Origin: Trichococcus alkaliphilus
Lineage (GTDB): Bacteria; Bacillota; Bacilli; Lactobacillales; Aerococcaceae
Assembly: GCF_003008695.1 (NCBI RefSeq)
Contig: NZ_PXZT01000004.1
Location: 124,001 to 188,000, forward strand
Length of the DNA: 64,000 bases
Direction of reading: 5' to 3'
Of this stretch, positions 8,281 through 17,123 are shown in pieces. Each line of letters begins with the position of its first letter. Position 1 is the first letter of the stretch. The position numbers and the translations under genes are program-made. Below the pieces are notes generated by a model, which was not told the DNA's origin, did not search any database, and saw only the letters and a list, made by a program, of their open reading frames with translations.

Positions 8281-10641
8281 ATGAAAAAATTGCGTAAAGT
8301 CAAATCTCAATGGTGTGCCGTTATGGTTTGCGGTCTGTCCGCAGCCATGCTGACCGCGGCACCGGCACCCTCAGTTTTTGCGGAAACTACCGGAGCGAAT
8401 GCAAGCAGCACCATCGGGAGCGAGTCGTCCCAAACAGAAACACCGGATATGATCGAGCAATCATCCATCCTCTATGAGGATACAGACAAAGCTGCTGATG
8501 TTCCGCCATCGGATAACGCTTCGGAAGCACCTGAAGAAGTGGTGCCTGCAAGCAACGAGGGCATCCCTCCAGTGACCGGATTGATACCAGATGTTACCAA
8601 AGCCGACCCTCAACCAAGCGCTGCCACTCCGCTTGAGCCTGCATCCGCAGTGGAAATGAATGCAGCGGCTGTTACGACACTACCCGAAGTGAAGGACAGT
8701 TCTTCTGACGTTGCCGTTTCCTACACAGCTGTCATTGCAAAAGGGGACTTTACGCTCGACAGTCTGCCTTGGGGCTACTCAGGCTATGCATTCCGCTACA
8801 TGACGAACGATTTTGTAGGTCAAAAAATCGAGGTGATCAGAGAATCGCAGAACAGTCTTTACGCATTGGCAGTGCTGAACGGAGAAAAGTTGGGTTGGGT
8901 CGACAAGCGCGCCTTATCCGATATTGTCATCATCCCTAAGGTACAGGACCTTGCTTCAGCGATTGCCGTTGATTACACTGCACGCATCAGCAGGACAGAT
9001 TTTTCGATTGATAGTCTTCCTTGGGGCTACGCTGGCTATATGTATATGGGAACGAGCACAGCTTATTTGGATCAGAAAATACAGGCTGAAAAAGAAACCG
9101 CAAATGGTCAGTACGTGCTGATTTCCCTCAATGGAGAAAAGTTGGGTTGGATCGACAAGCGCGCTCTGTCGGACATCTACAGTCAGCCTAAAGTGCAGGA
9201 TATTGCCTCAGCGTTGACGGTGGACTATGCTGCCCGAATCGGCGCAGCCGGCTTTTCCATCGACAGTTTACCGTGGGGCTATGCCGGATATGCCCAAATG
9301 ACAACAAGTTCGGCTTACTTGAATCAAAGCGTACAGGCAGTCCAGGAGACCGCCAACGGCCTCTATGCGCTGATCGCTCAGAACGGCAACAGATTGGGGT
9401 GGATCGACAAACGGGCACTGACGGATATCTATGTCGAACCCAAAGTACAGGAGCTGGCGACGGGGATACCAGTGGATTATAAAGCAACGATAGCAGCAGC
9501 CGGATTTTCTATAGACAGCTTGCCTTGGGGCTATGCCGGATATGGGCAAATCGACAACACCAGCAACCATACTGGAGAGCGCATCCAAGCTGTCCAAGAG
9601 TCGCCGAACGGCCTTTATGTTTTGATTTCTTCCAACGGGACCCGATTGGGATGGGTCGATAAGCGAGCCCTTAGCGATGTCGCCATTCCACCAAAAGTCC
9701 AGGATGTAGCTTCTGCGGTCGTAGTTGCCTATACAGCAGCCATCACTTCACCGGGTTATTCGATTGACAGTCTGCCATGGGGTTACGCTGGCTATCAACT
9801 GATGGCCACTTCAACCGATTACCTGGGACAACGGGTTGAGGCTGTGAAAGAGACAGCCAACAGAGCGTATGTGCTGCTTTCGCTGAACGGTAAAAAAATC
9901 GGTTGGATTGACAAGAAAGCTTTAGGGGATTTCAGCTACCGATCACAAGCACAGAATATTTCCGGAGGAACCATCGTGAACTACTCACCGACAATCGCGA
10001 AGGCCGGTTTTTCGGTCGACACGTTACCTTGGGGCTATCCCGGCTACCAGTGGCGGACGAGCACGGACAGCTATGTCGGACAGCAAGTCGATGCGGTAAA
10101 GGAATCAGCTGATGGTCATTACGTCCTGATTTCCCTGAACGGCAACTACATCGGTTGGGTGGACAAAGCGGCACTATCAGGATTGCCGACCTATGCAAAA
10201 GGTCCGGACTGGACAGTGATCAACGGGTATTTCCGCAGCATGTCCGGAGTCAATTACTACATTGGCAACAGCTACATCATCGTCAGCTTGAGCCAACAAA
10301 GCGTCTGGGCCTATAAAGGCGAGACGATGCTCGTTTCCGCTCCGGTCATCACCGGCAAACCATCAGCCAATAACGCTACGCCGCGAGGCTTGTTCTATAT
10401 CCAGCCGTTTAAACAATCGCCATCGGTCCTGATCGGCGAGGACTATGCTTCGCCTGTCAGCTTCTGGATACCATTTGTGGGCAACTCGGTCGGTTTGCAC
10501 GATTCGCCTTGGCAGACGCATGGCTATGGCGGTGATATCTACCTCTACTATGGTTCGCACGGTTGCGTCAACACACCGTATGAAGCGGTCCGGACGTTGT
10601 ATTACAGTTATCCGGTCGGGACACCAGTCGTAGTCTATTAA
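8281..10641 (+). CDS. Secreted L,D-transpeptidase with six GW modules
   Basis: The 786-residue product opens with a signal peptide (MKKLRKVKSQW, hydrophobic run, likely cleavage near SVFA-ETT at residue 35), a Pro/Ser/Glu-rich spacer to about 140, then six modules of about 80 residues, each with DSLPWGY...GY and LGW[IV]DK. The last 135 residues are a YkuD domain with SHGCVNTP: His760 and Cys762 are the catalytic site that forms 3-3 peptidoglycan crosslinks or attaches proteins to peptides. GW modules bind lipoteichoic acid, as in InlB and Ami. This is a wall-bound crosslinking or hydrolytic enzyme held by non-covalent repeats. Monocistronic with its own promoter and terminator. Confidence 0.93.
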   Translation: MKKLRKVKSQWCAVMVCGLSAAMLTAAPAPSVFAETTGANASSTIGSESSQTETPDMIEQSSILYEDTDKAADVPPSDNASEAPEEVVPASNEGIPPVTGLIPDVTKADPQPSAATPLEPASAVEMNAAAVTTLPEVKDSSSDVAVSYTAVIAKGDFTLDSLPWGYSGYAFRYMTNDFVGQKIEVIRESQNSLYALAVLNGEKLGWVDKRALSDIVIIPKVQDLASAIAVDYTARISRTDFSIDSLPWGYAGYMYMGTSTAYLDQKIQAEKETANGQYVLISLNGEKLGWIDKRALSDIYSQPKVQDIASALTVDYAARIGAAGFSIDSLPWGYAGYAQMTTSSAYLNQSVQAVQETANGLYALIAQNGNRLGWIDKRALTDIYVEPKVQELATGIPVDYKATIAAAGFSIDSLPWGYAGYGQIDNTSNHTGERIQAVQESPNGLYVLISSNGTRLGWVDKRALSDVAIPPKVQDVASAVVVAYTAAITSPGYSIDSLPWGYAGYQLMATSTDYLGQRVEAVKETANRAYVLLSLNGKKIGWIDKKALGDFSYRSQAQNISGGTIVNYSPTIAKAGFSVDTLPWGYPGYQWRTSTDSYVGQQVDAVKESADGHYVLISLNGNYIGWVDKAALSGLPTYAKGPDWTVINGYFRSMSGVNYYIGNSYIIVSLSQQSVWAYKGETMLVSAPVITGKPSANNATPRGLFYIQPFKQSPSVLIGEDYASPVSFWIPFVGNSVGLHDSPWQTHGYGGDIYLYYGSHGCVNTPYEAVRTLYYSYPVGTPVVVY
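8700..10190 (+). repeat. Six tandem GW-module coding repeats (about 245 bp each)
   Basis: Units start near 8700, 8940, 9185, 9430, 9695 and 9940. Each encodes an alternating strand pattern with a central SLPWGY motif and a final GW-x-DK. Nucleotide divergence between units is considerable, so this is an old array and not a recent expansion. Confidence 0.85.
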
Positions 10642-10647
10642 AATTGA

Positions 10648-10685
10648 AAAGCAGGGACGGCCACACTCAGGCGTCCCTGCTTTTT
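10648..10685 (+). terminator. Rho-independent terminator after the L,D-transpeptidase gene
   Basis: A 12-bp stem, AAAGCAGGGACG (10648-10659) with CGTCCCTGCTTT (10672-10683), runs into T5. Confidence 0.9.
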
Positions 10686-10742
10686 GTGACACTTCGTCAG
10701 TAAAACGTTATACTGATAAAAACAAACAGGAGGGTGATGGGG

Positions 10743-11537
10743 ATGGAAATAGCCTTACTTCAGATGATGGTCACAGCGGATAAGGAAGCGAACCTAAAAC
10801 GGGCAGAGGAATTGGTCAAGAAAGCAGCACAGGGTGGAGCAGATATGGCGGTGCTCCCGGAAATGTTCAATTGTCCTTATGATAACGCCTATTTCCGAGA
10901 TTACGCTGAACCGAAAGGCGGGGAAACCTACCGAAAGCTCGCGGAGATGGCGAAAGAAAATGCCATCTATGTGGTCGGCGGATCGATTCCCCAGATCAAG
11001 GAAAATAAAATATACAACACAAGCTATACGTTCGATCGGCAAGGCAACGAAATCCACGACTACAGCAAAACCCACTTATTCGATATCCGGGTCGACGGCG
11101 GGCAAGCATTCAGGGAATCCGATACGTTGACTCCCGGAGACGGAATGCGTGTGTTTCAGACCGAATTCGGCCTGTTCGGCTTGGGTATCTGTTTTGATAT
11201 CCGTTTCCAAAGCGACTGGGAGAAGCTTCAAAAACAAGGGGCTCTTGTCTGCGTTGTGCCCGGAGCGTTCAACATGACGACCGGCCCAGCGCATTGGGAA
11301 TTGCTGTTCCGAGCGCGCGCAGTCGACAACCAGCTGTTCATGGTGGGGGTCAGTCCTGCTAGAGATCTCGATTTCAGTTACCATGCCTACGGCCATTCGC
11401 TTGTGGCGGATCCATGGGGAAGCGTTCTGACCCAACTTGGTTTTGAGGAAGAAATGGCGATCGTAACAGTGGATCTCGAACGCGTTGCATCCGTAAGAAG
11501 GCAAATTCCTATCCTCACTCCGCCGGCTTCGGAATGA
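10743..11537 (+). CDS. Carbon-nitrogen hydrolase (nitrilase superfamily, omega-amidase/Nit2-like)
   Basis: ATG 10743 is chosen because AGGAGG (10729-10734) lies 8 nt upstream; the ATG at 10737 is too close. The 264-residue protein has the intact Glu-Lys-Cys triad of the superfamily: Glu40 in LPEMFNCPY, Lys109 in YSKTHLFD and Cys150 in GICFDIRF. The pattern fits Nit2/omega-amidases, which hydrolyse alpha-ketoglutaramate or alpha-ketosuccinamate, more closely than true nitrilases. Cytoplasmic. It stands alone between a terminator and the nifJ promoter, so the pathway is not indicated by neighbours; a metabolite-repair role is an inference from the family. Confidence 0.9.
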   Translation: MEIALLQMMVTADKEANLKRAEELVKKAAQGGADMAVLPEMFNCPYDNAYFRDYAEPKGGETYRKLAEMAKENAIYVVGGSIPQIKENKIYNTSYTFDRQGNEIHDYSKTHLFDIRVDGGQAFRESDTLTPGDGMRVFQTEFGLFGLGICFDIRFQSDWEKLQKQGALVCVVPGAFNMTTGPAHWELLFRARAVDNQLFMVGVSPARDLDFSYHAYGHSLVADPWGSVLTQLGFEEEMAIVTVDLERVASVRRQIPILTPPASE

Positions 11538-11652
11538 AAGATTTTCATGGATTATACCAATCGATAAAGATAATAAATGCATAAAGAATCCTTAAGCTTT
11601 CTGACATTCGGGAATAAATGCCTTTCTTTGTGTACCGGAGCACTTACTATTT

Positions 11653-11661
11653 TGCTATAAT
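11653..11661 (+). promoter_or_regulatory. Extended -10 promoter candidate for nifJ
   Basis: TG-C-TATAAT (11653-11661) lies about 110 nt before ATG 11772. No good -35 hexamer was found at 16-18 nt, as is allowed for extended -10 promoters. No clear Rex operator was recognised in the leader. Confidence 0.45.
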
Positions 11662-11771
11662 GAAGTTATGCAAATGCATCGGTTGATGCCATTCTGCAGG
11701 ATATGGCCGAAAAAACAGTTGTTATTAATCACCTATATGTGAACTATACAATTTGAGAGAAGGAATACTTT

Positions 11772-14700
11772 ATGTCCAACGAGAAAATGTATATGACTGT
11801 CGACGGAAATACGGCCGCAGCCTATACATCTTACGCTTTTACTGAAATTTCAGGGATTTATCCCATTACACCCTCTTCGCCGATGGCCGATGCTGTCGAT
11901 CATTGGGCGCAGGTGGGCCGCAAGAACATCTTTGGTCAAACCGTGAAAGTAACCCAAATGCAATCCGAGGCCGGAGCAGCGGGCACTGTTCATGGAGCGC
12001 TTCAAGCGGGCGCTTTGGCCTGTTCCTATACATCATCGCAAGGATTGTTGCTGATGATACCCGACCTGTACAAAATGGCCGGGCAACTGTTGCCATCCGT
12101 CATCCATGTTGCCGCTCGTGCAGTGGGGGGCCATGCGCTTTCCATCTTCGGCGATCACTCGGACGTGATGGCCTGCAGACAGACGGGCTATGCTTTATTG
12201 GCATCCTCAAGTGTACAGGAAGCGACGGACTTGGCAGCTGTAGCCCATTTGGCGGCTATCAAAGGTCGCGTGCCGTTTCTGCATTTCTTCGACGGCTTCC
12301 GGACTTCGCATGAAATCCAAAAAATCGAGGTTCAATCGTATGACGACCTCGCGGAAATGCTGGATCAGGATGCTTTGAAAGCGTTCCGTGACCGCAGCCT
12401 CAGCCCGAACCATCCGACACTGAGGGGAACGGCTCAGAATCCCGACGTCTTTTTCCAGACCAAGGAAGCCGCAAACAGGTATTATGATGCTGTCCCGGAA
12501 ATTGTCGAAGGTTACATGGAAAAAATGAACCAGTTGACCGGCCGGGACTACCGCCTGTTCAATTATTATGGTGCTGCGGATGCCGAGCGGGTCATCATCT
12601 GCATGGGCTCCGTGTATGAAACTGCCTGCGAGACGGCGGATTACCTGAACCGCTTAGGGGAAAAAGTGGGTGTTCTCAATGTGCATCTTTACCGTCCATT
12701 CAGCGTCGGGCACTTTATGAAGGCTTTACCGGACTCCGTAAAACGGATTGCGGTTCTCGACCGCACGAAAGAAGCCGGCTCCATCGGCGAACCGCTCTTT
12801 TTGGATGTCGTGGCGGCCTTCAACAATCGCCTTGACCGTCCGATGATCATCGGCGGCCGTTATGGCTTGGGTTCGAAGGACACAACGCCGGAGCAATTGT
12901 TCGCAGTCTACAAAAACCTGAAGAAGGAGGAACCGAAGCATCCCTTCACAATCGGCATCAACGATGACGTCACCCACCTTTCGCTTGCGATCGATGAACA
13001 GATCGACGTCCGTCAGGAAGGCACGTTCGAGGCGCAGTTTTGGGGATTCGGTTCCGACGGTACTGTTGGGGCCAACAAAAATTCGATCAAAATCATCGGG
13101 GATCATACCGATATGCATGTACAGGCTTATTTTTCCTACGATTCGAAAAAATCAGGCGGTGTCACAATTTCCGATTTGCGCTTCGGAAAGGAACCCATCC
13201 ATGAGCCCTATCTGATCGAAAAAGCTGATTTCGTGGCTTGCCACAACCATGCCTATGTAAAAAAATACGACATGCTGAAGAACCTGAAACCGGGCGGCGC
13301 TTTCCTGCTGAACACCAATTGGCGGGCCGAGGATCTCGAAACGCGTTTGCCCGCCAAAATGAAACGGTACATCGCAGAAAACGAGATTGCCTTCTATACG
13401 ATCGACGCCATCAATCTTGCCAAGGAAATTGGCCTGGGCGGGCGGATCAACACGATCTGTCAAGCGGCCTTCTTCAAAATACTGCCGGTCATACCTGCTG
13501 AAGAGGCAATGCAGTACATGAAGGAAGCAGCCCGCAAATCATACGGGCACAAAGGCGAAGCGATCATTTCCATGAACGAGAAAGCGATCGACGCCGGCAT
13601 GGAAGGTGTCCAAAAAATCAGCATCCCGGAAAGCTGGAAAGATGCGCAGGATGAGCCGGAAGTCTTGAATGACCACCCGGATTTTGTCCGCAACATCGCC
13701 AGCATGATGGAACGGATGGAAGGCAACCAATTGCCTGTCAGCGCCTTTTTGGACCGGGCTGACGGGACTTTCCCGCAGGGGACGACGCAATACGAGAAAC
13801 GCGAAATCGCCGTCCAGATCCCAATCTGGAATCCCGAGGAATGCATCCAGTGCAATCAATGCTCCTTCGTTTGTCCGCATGCCGCTATCCGACCGTTCCT
13901 GGCCACCGAAGACGAGGCAGCCAATGCCCCTGAAGGTATGGAATTCCTGGACGGGATGCGCCCATACAAAGACTACAAATACCGGATCCAAGTGTCCGCT
14001 GCCGACTGCACGGGCTGCGGCATCTGCGTCTTGACCTGTCCGGCACGCAAAAAAGCGATCGAGATGAAAAACCGCGAGGATCATCTGGAGGAAAACAATA
14101 ACTGGGATTACATGATCCGTCTGCCGCACAAAGAAAATCCTGTCGGCATCAACACGGTGAAAGGCAGCCAATTCGAAAAACCGTTGTTCGAATTTTCGGG
14201 TGCCTGCGCCGGCTGCGGCGAAACGCCATACATCAAACTGGTCACCCAAGTAGTGGGCGATCGTATGCAGATTGCGAACGCGACAGGTTGCTCGTCCATT
14301 TACGGCGGATCGGCTCCTTCGACTCCGTATACGACCAATGAAGCCGGCTGCGGGCCATCATGGGCAAATTCGCTGCTTGAGGATAATGCGGAATTTGGCC
14401 TTGGGATGCACCATGCGACGAAACAACTGCGCCAACGGACATTGGAATTGACAGGGGAGCTCTTGAGCCTGCAGCTCGACGATTCGCTCAGAACAGCTGC
14501 CACAGCATGGACTGAGGGATTCAACGACAAAAACAGTGCCCGCAAATTAGCCGAAGCCTACATCAAGGCTTTGGAAACTGCTGACACAACGGATCAGAAG
14601 GTCCAACAACTGATCAACGATTTAGTCGGCTATAAGGACTATCTGATGAAACGCTCCACTTGGATGATCGGCGGCGATGGCTGGGCCTATGATATCGGCT

Positions 14701-15311
14701 TCGGCGGAATCGACCATGTTCTCGCAAGCGGGGAAGATGTGAATATCCTCGTGCTGGATACCGAAGTCTATTCCAATACAGGCGGACAGGTTTCCAAATC
14801 ATCCAACCTGGGTGCCATCGCTGAGTTCGCTTCCGGCGGCAAACCGGTCCGCAAAAAAGATTTGGGCATGATGATGATGAATTATGGGTACGTATATGTC
14901 GCACAGATCGCGATGGGCGCAAACCCTAGACATACGCTGAAAGTCATCTCCGAGGCGGAAGCCTACGATGGTCCTTCCATCGTCATCGCCTACTCGCCAT
15001 GCATCAGCCACGGCATCAAGTGCGGGTTGACCGTTTCGCAGGAACACGAAAAAGACGCTGTGGATGTCGGCTATTGGCATCTTTACCGCTTCCACCCGGA
15101 AAACAAACTGAAAGGGAAAAACCCGTTCAAGTTGGATTCCAAGGAACCGCAGTTTGAACGTTTCCAGGATTTCCTGATGGAAGAAGTCCGCTATTCTTCA
15201 TTGTATAACCAGTATGATGCTGCGCATGTGCAGGAGATCTTCGATGAAAGTCTCCTGGCTGCAAAAGACCGTTATCAATCCTATGCACGCTTGGATTCTT
15301 ATACTGACTAG
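11772..15311 (+). CDS. nifJ: Pyruvate:flavodoxin/ferredoxin oxidoreductase, single-chain
   Basis: The 1179-residue length matches one-chain PFOR. The TPP/pyruvate-binding N-terminal domain has GIYPITPSSPMAD. A bacterial ferredoxin domain has two 4Fe-4S motifs, CIQCNQCSFVCPH (from about residue 691) and CTGCGICVLTCP (from about 746). The TPP domain includes CAGCGET (about 814) and GGDGWAYDIGFGG with DTEVYSNTGGQ. It converts pyruvate and CoA to acetyl-CoA, CO2 and reduced ferredoxin or flavodoxin in the cytoplasm, pointing to anaerobic mixed fermentation. AGAAGGA precedes ATG 11772. Monocistronic; the enzyme is oxygen-sensitive in most characterised members. Confidence 0.97.
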   Translation: MSNEKMYMTVDGNTAAAYTSYAFTEISGIYPITPSSPMADAVDHWAQVGRKNIFGQTVKVTQMQSEAGAAGTVHGALQAGALACSYTSSQGLLLMIPDLYKMAGQLLPSVIHVAARAVGGHALSIFGDHSDVMACRQTGYALLASSSVQEATDLAAVAHLAAIKGRVPFLHFFDGFRTSHEIQKIEVQSYDDLAEMLDQDALKAFRDRSLSPNHPTLRGTAQNPDVFFQTKEAANRYYDAVPEIVEGYMEKMNQLTGRDYRLFNYYGAADAERVIICMGSVYETACETADYLNRLGEKVGVLNVHLYRPFSVGHFMKALPDSVKRIAVLDRTKEAGSIGEPLFLDVVAAFNNRLDRPMIIGGRYGLGSKDTTPEQLFAVYKNLKKEEPKHPFTIGINDDVTHLSLAIDEQIDVRQEGTFEAQFWGFGSDGTVGANKNSIKIIGDHTDMHVQAYFSYDSKKSGGVTISDLRFGKEPIHEPYLIEKADFVACHNHAYVKKYDMLKNLKPGGAFLLNTNWRAEDLETRLPAKMKRYIAENEIAFYTIDAINLAKEIGLGGRINTICQAAFFKILPVIPAEEAMQYMKEAARKSYGHKGEAIISMNEKAIDAGMEGVQKISIPESWKDAQDEPEVLNDHPDFVRNIASMMERMEGNQLPVSAFLDRADGTFPQGTTQYEKREIAVQIPIWNPEECIQCNQCSFVCPHAAIRPFLATEDEAANAPEGMEFLDGMRPYKDYKYRIQVSAADCTGCGICVLTCPARKKAIEMKNREDHLEENNNWDYMIRLPHKENPVGINTVKGSQFEKPLFEFSGACAGCGETPYIKLVTQVVGDRMQIANATGCSSIYGGSAPSTPYTTNEAGCGPSWANSLLEDNAEFGLGMHHATKQLRQRTLELTGELLSLQLDDSLRTAATAWTEGFNDKNSARKLAEAYIKALETADTTDQKVQQLINDLVGYKDYLMKRSTWMIGGDGWAYDIGFGGIDHVLASGEDVNILVLDTEVYSNTGGQVSKSSNLGAIAEFASGGKPVRKKDLGMMMMNYGYVYVAQIAMGANPRHTLKVISEAEAYDGPSIVIAYSPCISHGIKCGLTVSQEHEKDAVDVGYWHLYRFHPENKLKGKNPFKLDSKEPQFERFQDFLMEEVRYSSLYNQYDAAHVQEIFDESLLAAKDRYQSYARLDSYTD

Positions 15312-15323
15312 CTTCAATCCTGA

Positions 15324-15362
15324 CCAGTCGCCGCCCAATAGTGGTGACTGGTTTTTTTTTCG
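15324..15362 (+). terminator. Rho-independent terminator after nifJ
   Basis: Stem CCAGTCGCC (15324-15332) with GGTGACTGG (15343-15351), then about ten T. Confidence 0.9.
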
Positions 15363-15487
15363 CATTCAGGCAATCATCCAAAGTTGCGACTGCGTCCCTA
15401 ATGTTTTGAGAAAAGCGACCATGAAGGATATAATGGAGGAAAGAAAGCGTTTTTTTAAAAGGTCTTCAAAGGAAGCGAGGATGCGTC

Positions 15488-16744
15488 ATGACGGCAGAAG
15501 TAGGGATATTGAACGCAAACGGATTGGTCCTGGCGGCTGATTCCGCTCTGACGATGGGGAACAGCGAACAAATGAAAATATTCAATTCTGGCAATAAGAT
15601 TTTTTCGCTTGGACCGACCCACTCGATCGGCATCATGATGTTCGGGAATGTACAATTCATGGGGATTCCATGGGAAATTATCGTAACAGGCTTCCATCAG
15701 AAAATCGGGGACCGGCCATTGGATTCGGTCTGGGATTACTGTACGGAATTCTTCAATTATTTAGAAAGTGTGGATGAAATCTACTCCACAATCTTTACCG
15801 AAGTGCTCATCATCGGATATGCGGAGAATGTCAGCAATATTTTGGAGAATACGACTTACATCCCTTCACCCGGGGCATTCACTCTGGCCGATTACCAAAA
15901 AGCTGTCGAGGGAAAGATTCCGGCGTTGTTGAAAGAAAGCGAGAAAATGAAGAGCATCACCAAAAAGGCGCCGATCAAAGTTTTCTCTGACCTTTACGGG
16001 GAGAAGCTGGACGAGGTTTTTAAGGAGCTTTTCGATACCGTGTTCTTGGGCTTGAACCTCTACGATAAATTCAAGACGGATCTGTATAAAATCGTGCGGA
16101 ATTATGTATATAGCGACAGTTATTATCCCGACACGTACTCCGGACTGGTGATTGCCGGCTTCGGCTACAGTGAGCTGTTCCCCAGCATTTACCAGTACGA
16201 CATAGCCGGCGTCGTCGATAGAGTGATCAAAAAACGGCTGACTGTGCGCCAGATCGTGATGAATGATTTCGCCGAAGACAGATGTTCCTCGGCCATTGTC
16301 CCGTTTGCGCAGCAGGATATGGTACATACGGTCATTAACGGCATAGCGCCGGATCTGGAAGCTGACCTCGGGGAATTGCTCCGCGCCACGCTTGAAAAAT
16401 TTGTTTCGGAACTGACGGAGAAAAAGTTATTGAAGGAAAACGACGCTTCGGAAATCAACAAACTGAAGGCGACGCTGATCGAATCGGGCCTTAATGCCTT
16501 CGAAAACATGAAACAGGAACGGCATTTGACCCCCGTATTGATGACGATCGATTCGATGCCGAAGGAGGAACTCGCTCTGATTGCGGAGACGTTGGTCAAC
16601 ATCACTTCCTTCAAAGGGAAAATTTCCTTTTCCATGGAAACGGTCGGCGGACCGATCGATGTGCTCTTGATTACGAAAGGCGACGGCCCGGTCTGGGTCA
16701 AGCGTAAGAACTACTTCAATCCCGATATCAATCGCCTGCGCTGA
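15488..16744 (+). CDS. Large proteasome-fold (Ntn-hydrolase-like) protein, function unknown
   Basis: The 418-residue product starts MTAEVGILNANGLVLAADSA. If the initiator Met is removed, Thr becomes residue 1 and the Asp of AADS becomes residue 17, exactly the proteasome beta/HslV numbering, with NKIF (Lys36 on that count) near the usual Lys33. Further on (about residues 220-240), SGLVIAGFGYSELFPSIYQYD resembles the G-x-x-x-x-x-P-x-[LI]Y-x-x-[DE] strand region of proteasome beta subunits. Between them is an insertion of about 100 residues (helical, Lys/Glu-rich), and a C-terminal extension follows. That makes it nearly twice the usual 200-250 residues. No signal peptide, no regulatory ATPase nearby. 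I infer an N-terminal-nucleophile hydrolase; substrate, oligomer and autoprocessing are unknown. It follows the nifJ terminator and precedes a small HTH gene. Confidence 0.75.
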   Translation: MTAEVGILNANGLVLAADSALTMGNSEQMKIFNSGNKIFSLGPTHSIGIMMFGNVQFMGIPWEIIVTGFHQKIGDRPLDSVWDYCTEFFNYLESVDEIYSTIFTEVLIIGYAENVSNILENTTYIPSPGAFTLADYQKAVEGKIPALLKESEKMKSITKKAPIKVFSDLYGEKLDEVFKELFDTVFLGLNLYDKFKTDLYKIVRNYVYSDSYYPDTYSGLVIAGFGYSELFPSIYQYDIAGVVDRVIKKRLTVRQIVMNDFAEDRCSSAIVPFAQQDMVHTVINGIAPDLEADLGELLRATLEKFVSELTEKKLLKENDASEINKLKATLIESGLNAFENMKQERHLTPVLMTIDSMPKEELALIAETLVNITSFKGKISFSMETVGGPIDVLLITKGDGPVWVKRKNYFNPDINRLR

Positions 16745-16820
16745 TAGGATAGAAAATTTTTCCCGAAATTTCCGGAATTGGTGTAAAATGAATGAAATGA
16801 GCTTTATGAAGGGTGTTATT

Positions 16821-17051
16821 ATGTATTTGAATATTCAAGAAACGGCCGACTATCTGGAAGTGCCGGTCAGTGAAATCCATCGTTTGATCCGCGAGCGCCA
16901 AATCCGCACAATTTGCGTGGATGATGATATACTGCTGAACCGCAATCAGTTCAATTTTTTCATTGAACAAAGGGAAAAGTACAAACACGAATTGGAGGCC
17001 TATTTGAATACGCCGCTTCCGGAAGATCCCGACATCAAGGACGAGGATTGA
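16821..17051 (+). CDS. Excisionase-type helix-turn-helix protein
   Basis: ATG 16821 is chosen for AAGGGTG 5-6 nt upstream; in-frame ATGs at 16788 and 16806 lack ribosome sites. The 76-residue product begins MYLNIQETADYLEVPVSEIH, the winged/MerR-like HTH_17 fold of excisionase-family proteins (IQETADYLxVPxxxIHRLIRERQI), then a charged helix and an acidic tail. Such proteins bind DNA as small regulators or recombination directionality factors. No integrase is adjacent; the nearest recombinase gene is 10.6 kb away. It lies 76 nt after the proteasome-fold gene and may be co-transcribed with it. Confidence 0.75.
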   Translation: MYLNIQETADYLEVPVSEIHRLIRERQIRTICVDDDILLNRNQFNFFIEQREKYKHELEAYLNTPLPEDPDIKDED

Positions 17052-17096
17052 AAAAAGCAGCGAACTCTCTTATTGATGAGAGTCCGCTGCTTTTTT
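17051..17096. terminator. Bidirectional terminator, HTH gene / membrane protein gene
   Basis: Outer stem AAAAAAGCAGCG (17051-17062) with CGCTGCTTTTTT (17085-17096) and an inner stem ACTCTC/GAGAGT. It serves the convergent genes on both sides. Confidence 0.85.
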
Positions 17097-17123
17097 CGTT
17101 TAGGAAGGTAATTATTTGGGAGT

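Noticed and set aside
8700-10190. Regular repeats as a CRISPR array
   Set aside because: The units are about 245 bp of in-frame coding sequence (GW modules), not 24-40-bp repeats with spacers.
16821-17051. Excisionase of a prophage or integrative element
   Set aside because: No integrase, phage or conjugation genes are adjacent, and the solo recombinase is 10.6 kb away in another context.
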